From positions 16,759,837-16,823,836 of the forward strand of contig NC_087073.1 in assembly GCF_026151205.1 (NCBI RefSeq): a stretch of 64,000 nt of DNA. Reading direction: 5' to 3'. Under the pieces are notes generated by a model. That model saw nothing but the letters and a program-made list of their open reading frames with translations. It made no database searches and had not been told where the DNA came from. The position numbers were made by a program, and so were the translations under genes. This DNA is from Bolinopsis microptera. Its lineage: Eukaryota; Ctenophora; Tentaculata; Lobata; Bolinopsidae. Shown in pieces: positions 1-28,684 of this stretch (positions are counted from its first letter, which is position 1; every line of letters starts with the position of its first letter).

Positions 1-715
1 ATCAGATCCCGAATTTATTTTTTTGAACATTTCAAATATGATAATGATAATGTGATGCAACCCCATCGATACCCATGCCCATTTGACTAAAAGTGAAGGA
101 ATAAACGGGGAAAATTGCAATTAATTTTCGTTCAAAATGAAATAATAAATCTTTCGGATACCATATTCTATTGAGCTGAAATATAGCTGTACCCCACCTC
201 ATCCTCTTAAACATCATATTAACAGCGGAATTGTTTCAAGTTGGAGTGAAATTGTTTCAAGTTGGAGTAAGGAGTCAATGTGTTAATGGTAAATGTACAC
301 CTTGCAGTCGCCAGATTCTTTAATGCGAAATCCTCTCAATTGAGAACTGATACTCTTCGGTAACCTCACGCACGCCCAACGGTATTCGAATTATCCAATC
401 CAACGTTATTTGTTATGTTTGCTAGCCTAGCAAGCTATATTAATTATAACGAGTGCAGCGTGCAGATTTCAAACCCGTAGCGCGCACGCGCGCGTCAAAA
501 CGAAAATAAAAACACTCGAAAAAGATGCATCGCGCGCTACGTAAAGTACGATATAAATCTTCAAAAATCTAAGATATACTAGCTTGCACATGTGACTGGT
601 AAGAAATTGAATATAGGAAATGTAATGATAATATCGAATATCGTCTATTTCTATTTAGAACTCCAGCAATATTCAACAAGAACTCAGTGAATGCAGCAGT
701 TAAGGTTACACGTAC
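1..715. other. No gene recognised; probably TCHP intron
   Basis: This stretch lies 3' of the last trichoplein exon I can place. The gene should continue leftwards, because only about half of the expected protein is found. I see no convincing further exon on either strand. There is a short CG-alternating tract near 480-495 and otherwise AT-rich sequence. Short open frames here have no recognisable family features. Confidence 0.5.
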
Positions 716-3700
716 CGCAGCAGCTAATTCATCTTGTTGAAGGTACAGGTCTTCTTCTTGCGCTTTTAGAATTGCACTCTGAAGATAATTCGTGTCACTA
801 CAAAGCTATCAGTTATTTAGAATATATATTCGCATTTTATCCACACTATATTTACATTACACGTACAACGTGATATCGTTATCAGTGCAGTGTGTACAAC
901 ACCAACTACACCGATCAATTGCCAATCTGCGAAACATTTAATTATTATTATCACTTCGAGATGGCCAGCATGAGAGTAGGCCTGGCCATCTCGAAGTGAC
1001 AAAGCTATCAGTATAAAGAAATTATGAATACAATGTTTTATGGTAGCAATTAATTATAATGAGAATTTTCTTCATTTCTTTTCAACAAGTTTGCTTATAT
1101 ATATTATGCCTACAGGCAATTTCAATGAAAAATCAGTTTTAAAATAATTAGTGTACAAATAAATTTTTGTGATTAGCTTACAGATCGAGAAATTAACAGG
1201 ATTGAAATTCACTTTAACTATGGAAAAATAATACAAAAAATGGACTCGCATAATATAAAAGGAGCAAAATGATTGATATTACTGCGATTTTCAATAATTA
1301 TTTCCTCTCATTCTCAGCAAATTCATTGCCACTGACCTCTTTTTCCCTGAGTTTAAGTTTTTCCATCTGTTCTCTAAGAGCTCCTGCCTGCTGGGCGGCG
1401 TCTGCTCTGCGCTCCTCCTCTTGCTCCTTCCGTTCCAGCTGATATCTTATCTTAGCCCTCTCCTCCTCCATTATCTCCCTAGTAGTAGGATATTTAAAAC
1501 ATGCAACATTTATTATATTTATTCACATAATATAATTATTTGAGTGTACTACTGCGTCTGTTTACCTATCATATCGAAATACACGTGAAATATACTTAAT
1601 GAGGTGTCTATTATTGTAGTTTAAAATAATAATTTCGGTTTTTTACTTACTCCAATTTTTCCTGCTTTTTCTCTTCTTGCCGCTGAAAGAATTCATGTTT
1701 TAAATAAATAATAATAATAAAATTTGGTAGCTTAAACACAAACTCTAAGCCCAGTGGATAAACCACAAAACTTATGCTCTATTGTGTGAAACAAAGATAC
1801 TAGATCAAGATAACTATCAAGGAGTGTATGCATAGGACATAAAAAGTTTTGGAACGAAGATGACATGCTTATGAAGCGAGCTAACAGTCTAATTGCTAAT
1901 AAGTTCAAAAAGATCATGACATTAGGTTGCATCCTAAACAGTTTAAGCAAATAACATAAAGTTATATTGTCAATTAATCGCTCATGCCATAACTTTTCTT
2001 AAACAGGTGAGTTTTTAATAATGTTTTGAACAGATCAACATCAGAACAAGTCTTAATTTCAATTGGTAGTTGGTTCCAGATTTTCGGAGCAACAGTCTGA
2101 AACGCTCTTGGGTGCGATCTTGTAGATCCGACAGGTAGGTGTAAGGAGGAAGTTCTTCTGCTACTCGAACTAACAAATGTTACTAGATCACACAGATATG
2201 CAGGAGCAACACCATTGACTGCTTTGAAAATCAGTAAACATAACTTAAACTCAATCCTTTCCTTCACCTTGAGCCAATGAAGGGATTTGAGCTTCTCCTC
2301 GACTGAGTCTCTCTTCTTTAATCCAAAAACCAGACGGCATGCTCGGTTCTGAATGTTCTGCAGCTGCGTAATTGAGGCTTGACTACAACCATAGTAAAGC
2401 GCATTGCAGTAGTCTAGCGATGAGATTACAATTGCTTGAGTCAGTGTTCCCATCTGTTTGGTTGTGAGGAATGTTTTCATCTTAGCAAGGTCTCTTAGTT
2501 TCAGAAAACACGATGTTTTAAGTTGCTTGATTTGCTCACCAAAGTTTAGTTGAGAGTCGAGACGAAATCCGAGGTTCTTTGCAACAGGTGACAGCCTGAC
2601 ACACGTCTCAGAGTTAACAAACACGCCCCCTATAGACAGCTGCTGGAGAACAAGCGGTGTCCCAAAAACAAGAATCTCAGTTTTTCCTGCATTGAGCTGT
2701 AGATAATGTTTTTTCATCCAGTCATTAATTTCTTGGAAACATTTGGGAACATCGTTGATAAGGACGGTGGGCTCCTCGTTTGGCTTGAAACTTTTATACA
2801 GCTGATGATCGTCGGCGTAACCCTGGATGGAGAAGTTCAAATCATGTGCTGCTGAGTACAAAGAGCGAATGTAGATGTTGAACAGGACCGGACCCAGCAC
2901 AGAGCCCTGTGGGACTCCAAACTTAATCACTATTTCATAAGATTCCTCATTTCCAACTTTAATCGTTTGACATCTACCTGTGAGGAAGCTGCTGAACCAT
3001 TTCCAAGCTGTCCCTGTTATTCCCAACTCATTTCTGAGGATGTTCAGTAGTTTGCAGTGGTCAACTGTATCAAAAGCTGCGCTGAGATCTAGGAGAAGAA
3101 CAACAGTTGCCTTGCTTTCTGTAGATGCAATGAGCAGATCGTTAACAACTCTCACAAGCAGAGTCTCGGTGCTGTGTTTTGATTTGTATCCAGACTGCTG
3201 TGGGATGTTCAGGTTGTTGTTTTCTAGATGTTCATTTAGACGCCTGAGCACTACTCTTTCTATCAACTTGCCTACAAAACTAAGGTTAGATATTGGTCTG
3301 TAGTTCTTGAGATTATCACTATCTAATCCCTGGCCCTTGATCAGGGGTGTGATATGAGCTAGTTTAGCGCCATCAATACTGCCAGAAGATAATGAAGCAT
3401 TTACTATGTCAACTAAGACGGGTAGTAGAACCTCAAGGTTTTCTTTAAAGATGTTAGCAGGTAGAGGGTCAATTGAAGAAGACTTGATCTCAGATGCCTT
3501 GATTATCTCCTCTAGTTCTTCTAGAGTAGTTGGAGAGAACTCAGCTAGTTTTTCTCCGCAGTAAGAGGGCGTTTGATCGTCAGACTCCACATGATCAAAG
3601 TTATTACGTATTGCCTTTATTTTCTCCTGAAAATATACGTTAAAGTTTTCGACTGTTTCCTTGAGAGACTCCGACGAAGGCAACACAATGCTTTTATCCC

Positions 3701-6441
3701 GATCAAGAAAGGTGTCCACAAAGCACGAAAATTTAATGAGATTTCAGTATAATATAAATCAAATGAATGTTAAGTAATATCTTTATTATAATCATATATA
3801 ATTTTAACGATTTCGTTTATCTACTTTACTGAGAATAACTGTAGAACTAGAGGCATCTCGTATAAACAATCACCAGTAGCGGTGGGGCATCTTGAGTGAT
3901 TGTCAGTTTTAATTCGCTTAAGTATGCAGCAAGTAATATTGGCGAATAACAGCCGGCTATTAGCCGGTCGACATTGTACCTATTCGCCGTGATATTTTTG
4001 TAAAGTATTTATTTCAGCATGTCTCAATCACTTTAACAGTTTGAGGAGAATTCAAAGTGACAATTGTAACAAGCCCATATAAAGTGTGTTTCAGAGTCCA
4101 GCACACAAGAGGGGACCACGTGACCTTTACAATATATAACCATTGAGATAAATGTTTGACCACATGATGCGATTTTCATAAAATTATGTATCAAGTATCA
4201 ACCATTGTATCAATTATCAACCATTTTGTTTTAATGTGGTCAAACAGTAGACCGTTATAAATTTACCAAATACACACGCACATAATAAAATGTATTCGGC
4301 GTCTACAACTTCTTAGAGGCTCTAGCTCTATTTATATTGGCAAGGTAGTGTCACTAAGAAATAGTTCTCTCGCGAGTTGACCACAAGTTATAAAACTACA
4401 ATTTACCGCTTACTAGTTGCAATTAAATGCGGGGCTGTGAAGTGTGAACATTATAAATCAAGGTAATAGAGTAATATAAGAACCTGTGAATTCTGAGCCC
4501 GCTGCGTTGTCCAGCCCTGTTGAACCTCCTGTTTCAACATGTTAGAGTTTAAATTTCTTAGTTCCGGTGCGTTTAGCCGGAGGTGCTGTTTCATCTTCTC
4601 GTCAGCAATCTGGGTAGGGGTTTCCATTTTAGTTAAAATACAAAAATCACTTACATCTATTATATGATATAACTTATCAACTAGTAGAAACAGCAAAGTA
4701 AAAAAAACATCACCAGGTTGAGATAATTGCTTTAGATAACAATTGTAATGTACCTTTTTTCTTTGGATTTCTTTCTGTTCTCTGAGATATGTGACACGGT
4801 CTGACATATCGCCCATAATTCCAGGATTTAATCTTGAATTTCTTAACTCCGACTGAAGTTAAAATTGGCTCGTTTACAATTCTGGTAGAGTGATAATGTC
4901 ACGTGATATGGAATGGATTAGCCAGTTAAGGAATTCTTTATCTAATTTACTCATTTATCAATCACATTTTTGGATGATCAGATCGAATGTATCGTAAGTT
5001 TAACAGGTTCTGTCAGCAAAAATCGATTTAAAATTCCTCACATTCTTCATAAAATGAATAATCGGTTATGCACATTATCTCACCGCATCACACTTCCTGG
5101 TAACGATCTCAATACCACTGAACACACTGCTCACTGAACAAATTAGTTGTCAGAATAACTAGTTTTATTTAATTTAAAGTTGGAGTCTTCTTTAATGGGG
5201 CACTGCTCACGACAATTAAAAGCTTTGTTTAACAGTAAGAGTAGAAGAGAGAGAGAGTTATTGTCAAACACGATCAAGTTCCTTGTACAAAGTTCATTAA
5301 CTCGCATCCAAATATGAGCAAATCTATTTGAACACACATATGACGTGAAAGCAAATTCCCTTTTTAACAGCTACGTTCATACTACAAATATATGCCCTCT
5401 ACTCCCTTGCTACACGAATTGCTATTCACAAACACAATACACTTTCAACAAAAACTTGCTCACCATTTAGATCTAGTGAATATAATAGTCTCATGTCACA
5501 CTTTCAGGCGGAGAAAAATAAAACCTTGTAGTGATGATATCATCAGTAGGTAAACGAGCAAATGAGTTGATGACAGATGTTCAGATGTTTGTCCCGCGTC
5601 CGTAAAAATATCTATTCACTTATTAAGCTATTATTCACTTCTTAAGGTATTAACACTGATCGTGAATCGTGTATAAATTTATGAAAACAAGAGATAGTTC
5701 TTAAATAATCTTAGATAGATGTGATTGAAATATAAGCGATTGATACGTCACAAAATATACGTAAAAACAGTAGCCACTAAGCATGTCCGTATGCTTTCGA
5801 TCGAAAATAAGAAGTGGAATGAAAACTCGCATCATATTTCATTTAACAATACTGTTCTTCCACTTCTCAGTTACTCGTTTTATTTTTGTACCCCCTTTAA
5901 AAAAGCATACCTGATACAACATATTTTCATGTTGTAGTAATTCGGCCAAGGTACGTCGCCTCTCTGCTAGTTTCTCTCCTTTTGTGTCTGCCGTGTAGGA
6001 TTCTCGGTAGGCATCAACACTGACAAAATAGATGTTAGTCTTGATTGAACTACAGTGTAACACTTTATCTCAAGATATCACTAAACGTAATCCAGCTTAC
6101 GGGTAGTAACAAAACGCTTGCTGGTGTAAATTCTACACACAGGCAAGGTGTACAGTAGTTTGCCAAGGGGAAGGGGTCTAGAATGACGAAAACGTGGTTT
6201 ACGTAATATAATGTGAAAAGTCCTCAGTGCTGGTCATATGCTGCACATAAACGTCATAAGTTTGTACGGTCAAATAACAGTTAGTATTCTTACGAAAACA
6301 CTACGTCTCTCACCTTCGTTCCATGCAACGTGCTGAGTTCCACTGGCGTTGCTTTGAAGTGTCATTAGCAACTTTTACATAGTAATTCTGATCTTTCGTG
6401 GCTGGAGGTCTGCTAAAACGTTGCATATGTGGTAGAGCCAT
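716..6441 (-). CDS. TCHP: Trichoplein (TCHP) homologue, 5' two-thirds, 7 exons
   Basis: Trichoplein is a coiled-coil protein of centrioles, basal bodies and keratin filaments. Exons read in frame on the minus strand are 6314-6441 (start ATG), 5911-6019, 4754-4852, 4484-4609, 1651-1682, 1337-1478 and 716-778, giving 233 residues with GT-AG junctions and matching phases. The protein opens MALP, as vertebrate TCHP does. It carries family-like blocks: LAERRRTLAELLQHE, YLREQKEIQRKK, DEKMKQHLRLNAPELR, LREQMEKLKLREKE and ILKAQEEDLYLQQ. The sequence is strongly charged and helical. Relative to human TCHP, about 60 residues between the last two exons were not found, so an exon may be missed or absent. 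The 3' end lies beyond the left edge. If the donor at 1336 were not used, a stop would follow shortly after. A LINE occupies the intron between 1683 and 4483. Identification is by remembered family sequence; exon edges are inferred. Confidence 0.82.
952..998. repeat. Short hairpin, 17-bp arms
   Basis: CACTTCGAGATGGCCAG at 952-968 is followed after 13 bases by its exact reverse complement at 982-998. It lies between two TCHP exons. The flanks share a short direct repeat, AAAGCTATCAGT, near 800 and 1002. Confidence 0.85.
1705..3719 (-). mobile_element. 5'-truncated CR1/L2-group LINE
   Basis: A non-LTR retrotransposon sits in reverse orientation in a TCHP intron. The reverse transcriptase frame (1974-3719) is followed by a roughly 250-bp 3' tail ending in a TTATT-type simple repeat near 1705-1730. 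No endonuclease domain is present, so the copy is 5'-truncated, as is typical of LINE insertion. The 5' junction is uncertain and I did not identify a target duplication. The uninterrupted 581-codon frame suggests a young copy. Confidence 0.85.
1974..3719 (-). CDS. LINE reverse transcriptase (ORF2 C-terminal part)
   Basis: The 581-residue frame carries the ordered blocks of a non-LTR reverse transcriptase: YRPISNLSFVGKLIERVV, then the QSGYKSKHSTETLL region, LLLDLSAAFDTVDH with the first catalytic Asp, FGVPQGSVLGPVLF, and YADDHQLY with the catalytic YADD. A C-terminal region typical of the CR1/L2/Jockey side of the LINE tree follows. The apurinic endonuclease domain expected upstream is missing. 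There is no internal stop. It is unrelated to the host gene and transcribed opposite to Musashi, in the same sense as TCHP. Confidence 0.92.
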   Translation of the reverse strand: MDTFLDRDKSIVLPSSESLKETVENFNVYFQEKIKAIRNNFDHVESDDQTPSYCGEKLAEFSPTTLEELEEIIKASEIKSSSIDPLPANIFKENLEVLLPVLVDIVNASLSSGSIDGAKLAHITPLIKGQGLDSDNLKNYRPISNLSFVGKLIERVVLRRLNEHLENNNLNIPQQSGYKSKHSTETLLVRVVNDLLIASTESKATVVLLLDLSAAFDTVDHCKLLNILRNELGITGTAWKWFSSFLTGRCQTIKVGNEESYEIVIKFGVPQGSVLGPVLFNIYIRSLYSAAHDLNFSIQGYADDHQLYKSFKPNEEPTVLINDVPKCFQEINDWMKKHYLQLNAGKTEILVFGTPLVLQQLSIGGVFVNSETCVRLSPVAKNLGFRLDSQLNFGEQIKQLKTSCFLKLRDLAKMKTFLTTKQMGTLTQAIVISSLDYCNALYYGCSQASITQLQNIQNRACRLVFGLKKRDSVEEKLKSLHWLKVKERIEFKLCLLIFKAVNGVAPAYLCDLVTFVSSSSRRTSSLHLPVGSTRSHPRAFQTVAPKIWNQLPIEIKTCSDVDLFKTLLKTHLFKKSYGMSD

Positions 6442-6493
6442 CTCAAACACCTACAAGGAACACTGCCATTTAAAATATGCAAGTAAGATACAA

Positions 6494-6555
6494 TCTTTTT
6501 ATTACATTGTATCTACTCATCAACCTCGATGAGTAGATACAATGTAATAAAAAGA
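6494..6555. repeat. Perfect 28-bp hairpin upstream of TCHP start
   Basis: Arms 6494-6521 and 6528-6555 are exact reverse complements, separated by six bases (AACCTC). It lies about 50 bases upstream of the TCHP start codon, so it may fall in the 5' UTR or promoter. No target duplication is evident. Confidence 0.9.
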
Positions 6556-6987
6556 CAAGTTTGTAAAAATATAATATGTCGGCCTTGTAGAGAGATACAT
6601 CCAGCAACACACTGGTAGCTTTATACTTCCATTGTCTGGATGTTGAATATTTCATTTATCCACAAGAATTACTACAGTGCGAATTAGCTCCATTACTACA
6701 ATACATAATACAATGTCTTGTTACTGGCGCACTCCAATGCAATTCTTCATTGTTAATAGATAGGATAGCTTTTACTGAACAGGATGTATTGGGGAGTCTA
6801 GTTCTGGTCCAGTTTTGTGGTGTCTCTAAAAGGTTGTAAAAAGTAACTCTGACAATTAAAAATATGATTAAACTTGTGTCTATAATATAAACTGTATATA
6901 TATATATAATCAGTTAACTTACTTAACTAATTATTGTAATTGATGGTTCGATCAGGAGTACATTTCCAGTTCTAATTTTACTTTTTA

Positions 6988-8642
6988 CGGGTATATGGCC
7001 CCCAGAATATAGGTGGCCCCCAAAATATAGGTCATGTTAGTGGATACAGTTCTAACCAAGATAAGCGATACTAATGGGATCTGTTACTGCTAGGTTGGAG
7101 TAAAACATGTAACTTATGTTTCTGGATAAAAATTTTGGACCTACATGAGGTATTTTGGTATATTTGGTCATGACAGCGAAAGATTTAAACGATGTTGTCA
7201 TTTTCTAGAGGGGTAAATATGGCGAAAAATTGTCATGACAAAAATCTGTCCAACACATGCCATTAAGACTACTGGTATGAGTATAAGTATTATTTTAAGC
7301 TATCTTTTCATCGAGACATCTGCAAACTGACAATTTGGAAAAAAGTTATGGCCACCACAATTTTACGGGCCCCCAGAATATAGGTCTATACGACCCCCAG
7401 AATATAGGTTGGTCAAAAACCCTGAACATGCCCAAAACCATGCTTTGGGATGCTCTACTTGTAGCTACTAGTCTCCTGAACCCACATATCAAGTTTTATC
7501 AAAATTGGATAAAAATTGGCCGAGTTATGGGATAAAAACAAAAACCATATGCCCATATTTGGGCATACACACCAAATTTGATCGATTTTGGTCCATAAAT
7601 TGGTCTAATTATATCAATATTTTTGAATGAAACCAACTTTATATGGAAGGTAAGCATATATTACACATTCTCTATGATTATCAGCTCAATATCTACCTAA
7701 CTGTGGATTCTGTGTTCAAATAATCGCAAAAAATGAACAAAATTGCCCATATCTCAAACTGACTTCGCTCAAAACAATAGAACTCAATAGGGTTTCAATA
7801 TTTTCACATGAAATTTTCAGAATCAACGTAGAATTGTCTCATGACCTTAAGTTTTGGGACAGAATTTTGAGTTAGGCCTTTAAAAAAATTTGGCGGCCAA
7901 AAATGTCTGATTTACAGTCATTGAGGTGCACATTGTATTGATACAGATAAAAACAGCCCCCCTCAATCATATCTAGGGACACTCCTTCAATCTTATTTAA
8001 GTATTTAGTTAAGATCCCTACTAAATGAGTGCATGAAAGCTTTTTAACAAGTAAAATCAAAGATTTTACTCATTACGGGTATATGGCCCCCAGAATATAG
8101 GTTTTTTAAAAAAAATAGCGACCAAGATTCTGCATTTTCTCTGTCACCCTGAGCATTAAGGAATGTGGGGTAGTGATGAGAAACAGTTAAAGAACATATG
8201 CTGAAGAGATGGCATCATCAAAATGTATGAAGGTGGAGTATTTGAGGACGATTTTTGCATACCTATATTCTGGGGGCCGTAGTTTTTGATTTTTTGCTAT
8301 TAAGTATACTCTTAACCTTTTCAATTTAGTATCTGGAGCCATTGGCATCATCAATACAGTCTCAGCAACATATTCTGACTGCATATAACTGTCTGTGACA
8401 ATTTTAGAACAACTTAGGAACAGATGTTTGGACCTATATTCTGGGGGCCCTGTTAAAAAATGGTATTTTTACAGGTGAAAAAAAAGTACACTTAAAAACC
8501 TAATAATTATTTTCAACTACCCAAGAAACATTTAAAGGGTTATTATGTACATATTTACAGCCCTAAACATGCTTAGAAGTAGTTTTAACACCTGTTTCTA
8601 AGTGCTCAAAAAACGACCTATATTCTGGGGGCCATATACCCG
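6988..8642. mobile_element. TA-flanked terminal-inverted-repeat element, non-autonomous
   Basis: The ends 6988-7014 and 8616-8642 are exact inverted copies of 27 bp beginning CGGGTATATGGCCCCCAGAA. They are flanked by TA at 6986-6987 and 8643-8644, the pattern of Tc1/mariner-type insertion. The 16-base core ending in AGAATATAGGT recurs inside: near 7017 and 7370 and 7394 in direct orientation, near 8262 and 8430 inverted, and as a complete 27-bp end copy at 8076-8102 preceded by TA. No transposase frame is seen. The structure may be one element or a 567-bp element (8076-8642) joined to or nested in a second copy. Confidence 0.85.
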
Positions 8643-8644
8643 TA

Positions 8645-10873
8645 ACTACAAACTGTCATACAGCTACTAAGTAACTGAAAAATTACAGAAGCCAAAGGCC
8701 AAGGATCTTACAAGGCCAGCTACAGTTACCGGACTTTCTTTGCTCAACCTTTTAAATCATGATTTGCCGATAATTAGGCTGAGTCTAATTTTCTATCACA
8801 AGTTGGGTGTGCTACTATTAGACCACCAATCCCAATTATAACTGGGCAATAATTAACTGATGATAATCAATGAACGAAATTTACATACACATATGTCCCA
8901 AAGAAAGGATAAGAGGAAATGGGAGTATCAGGCTGAAATTAATGTAGACATGTACATGTTATAATATAATGGCTATTCAATAAATTCAGTGCATGAAAGC
9001 AAAGGTCTTTCCCTTTCTTTCCATCTCATTTCAGTTACTTTAATTGTGAGCTCTCCCTAGGTTAAAATACAATTTCTTTTTCATTATGTTAGCTCTTATT
9101 CTCAATGGTTTGGGCTCAATCAACAAAAGCTGAAGTCTGGTCAGAAATTAACGACTTCTTGTATACTGTATAGTACTATGTAGAACGAAAACAAGAAATA
9201 AATAAATTCTTATTTATACGATCTATTTATAAATGTATCTAGTCATTAGCAGTGGCGTAACGTTTCCTGTTGGCACCCCCCCCCCCCTCACCGAAAAAGC
9301 TGAAAGCACCCCCCTATTGGTGCCCCACCCTAAAATTGAACAAATTAGGAGATTTTAGAGGATACGCCAATAAAACCTTTAAAAAGTGTGTTTTTAGAGC
9401 AAAACGTGCAGTTTGCTAGTACCTCAGTTAAGTTTTTCAAAATTGTCCCACATTCAAACGACGATTTGATGCCCCCATAAGATGGTGCACCCTGCAAAGC
9501 GGGGTCAGCGGGGCCAAATTATCGTATCGATTCCCTGATTGAAATGATTCAAGTTTCCAGATGTTTGTTACAAGGATGTGATAAATGTACTTAGCAGTTC
9601 GCCCATCCTTTGTGAATGAATTAAAAGGCTAAGCAGACATGGCTGAGGTCTAAGCTCGGGAGAGGGGAATCCAACTTGTGACATGATAACAAAGTATCGA
9701 ATGGGTTGTTTGTAAGCATGCTTATATCTAAAATGTGTTATATACAATTTAAATATGACACAGAAAATTACAAGTAAACGACATTGCGATCATCGAACAA
9801 TTAAATGGACAGTGCTGTGAACGCTTCAATTTTGAGATCTCAAATTGAGCGCTCGATTCAAAGTTATTACAAAATATACAAGTGGGTTAATAGTCAATGC
9901 GCGGCGCCTGTATTATTTGGATTGCGCGCGTCACTCATCACTGTGCCTGGCCAATTTATTATTAATATGTGATATGGACTGTACCTTAATCTAAAATTAG
10001 GTTTCATTCATTCACATATTGTATTTATTACTTATTAATGTTAGTTTAATTTTGTTTTAAATGGAAAAATAAGTCCTTTAATAAAAGCAAAAAAAATCAT
10101 TATGTATATATAATATATCATTTAAATGTTGAATGCTAAAATCGATACAAATTATAAATATTGAGTAATAAAAACACGTACAAAAATAAAAGTTGTGTTG
10201 ATAACGCTATAGATAAAAAGTAAAATGTGTGTTGATATTTTTACTGATTAGATGTTGACCGGTTCAATTAAATATGATGGTGCGTAAAATTTAAATTTTC
10301 GCTAGCGGCGCGCAAACTACAAGCATCTCCAAGTTTAAGTCTAACTAATTTGCCTCCGCATAAATTTCTAACGTGATGTCATCGTTCAGAGAAGCGTAGA
10401 GGTGTGCTCAATGTGATAGTTTTCGCTAAAATAATAATAGTTGTCAAGCAACTTTTCTTTCTGGCTGCCGATCTAATTCGTGTCTCTCCATCTCATCTCA
10501 CTTCTGTGTTCACCAGTTTCGACTGTTATGATATCTGTTCGTTCTTTTCGACATGTATACTGCCTTAATCGGCATCTGGTTCACTGCAATTGAAACCATT
10601 AGGCATTTAAAAGCAAAGCAGTGTAATGATTTCTTGAGATCTCTTAATTTTGACATTAAATTGTCAGGTTGTTTTTCTTCATTTCAAATTTTATGCGAGA
10701 GCTTCCAGAGTGCCGACTCTTGTTTCCAGTCTCATTGCATTTATTTTTATATTTATCATAATTAATATTCTGTGCGGAAATGTCATACCATGATTTGTTA
10801 TCTTGCAGTAGGTAGTTGATGGGGGAGGTAATAGTTAGTTGTTAGGTACTGTTAGCACTTTTCTTATTCTACT
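8645..10873. other. TCHP/Musashi divergent spacer
   Basis: No exon is recognised here. Near 9250-9500 is a degraded repeat fragment opening AGTGGCGTAAC, with poly-C near 9280 and a CAAAGCGGGG motif. It resembles ends of common animal DNA-transposon fossils, but its other end is not clear. The part nearest 10874 should hold the Musashi promoter and 5' UTR; no specific site can be claimed. Confidence 0.4.

Positions 10874-28684
<17,811 letters not shown>

Noticed and set aside
2980-3303. A 107-codon plus-strand frame
   Set aside because: It is the antisense shadow of the LINE reverse transcriptase.
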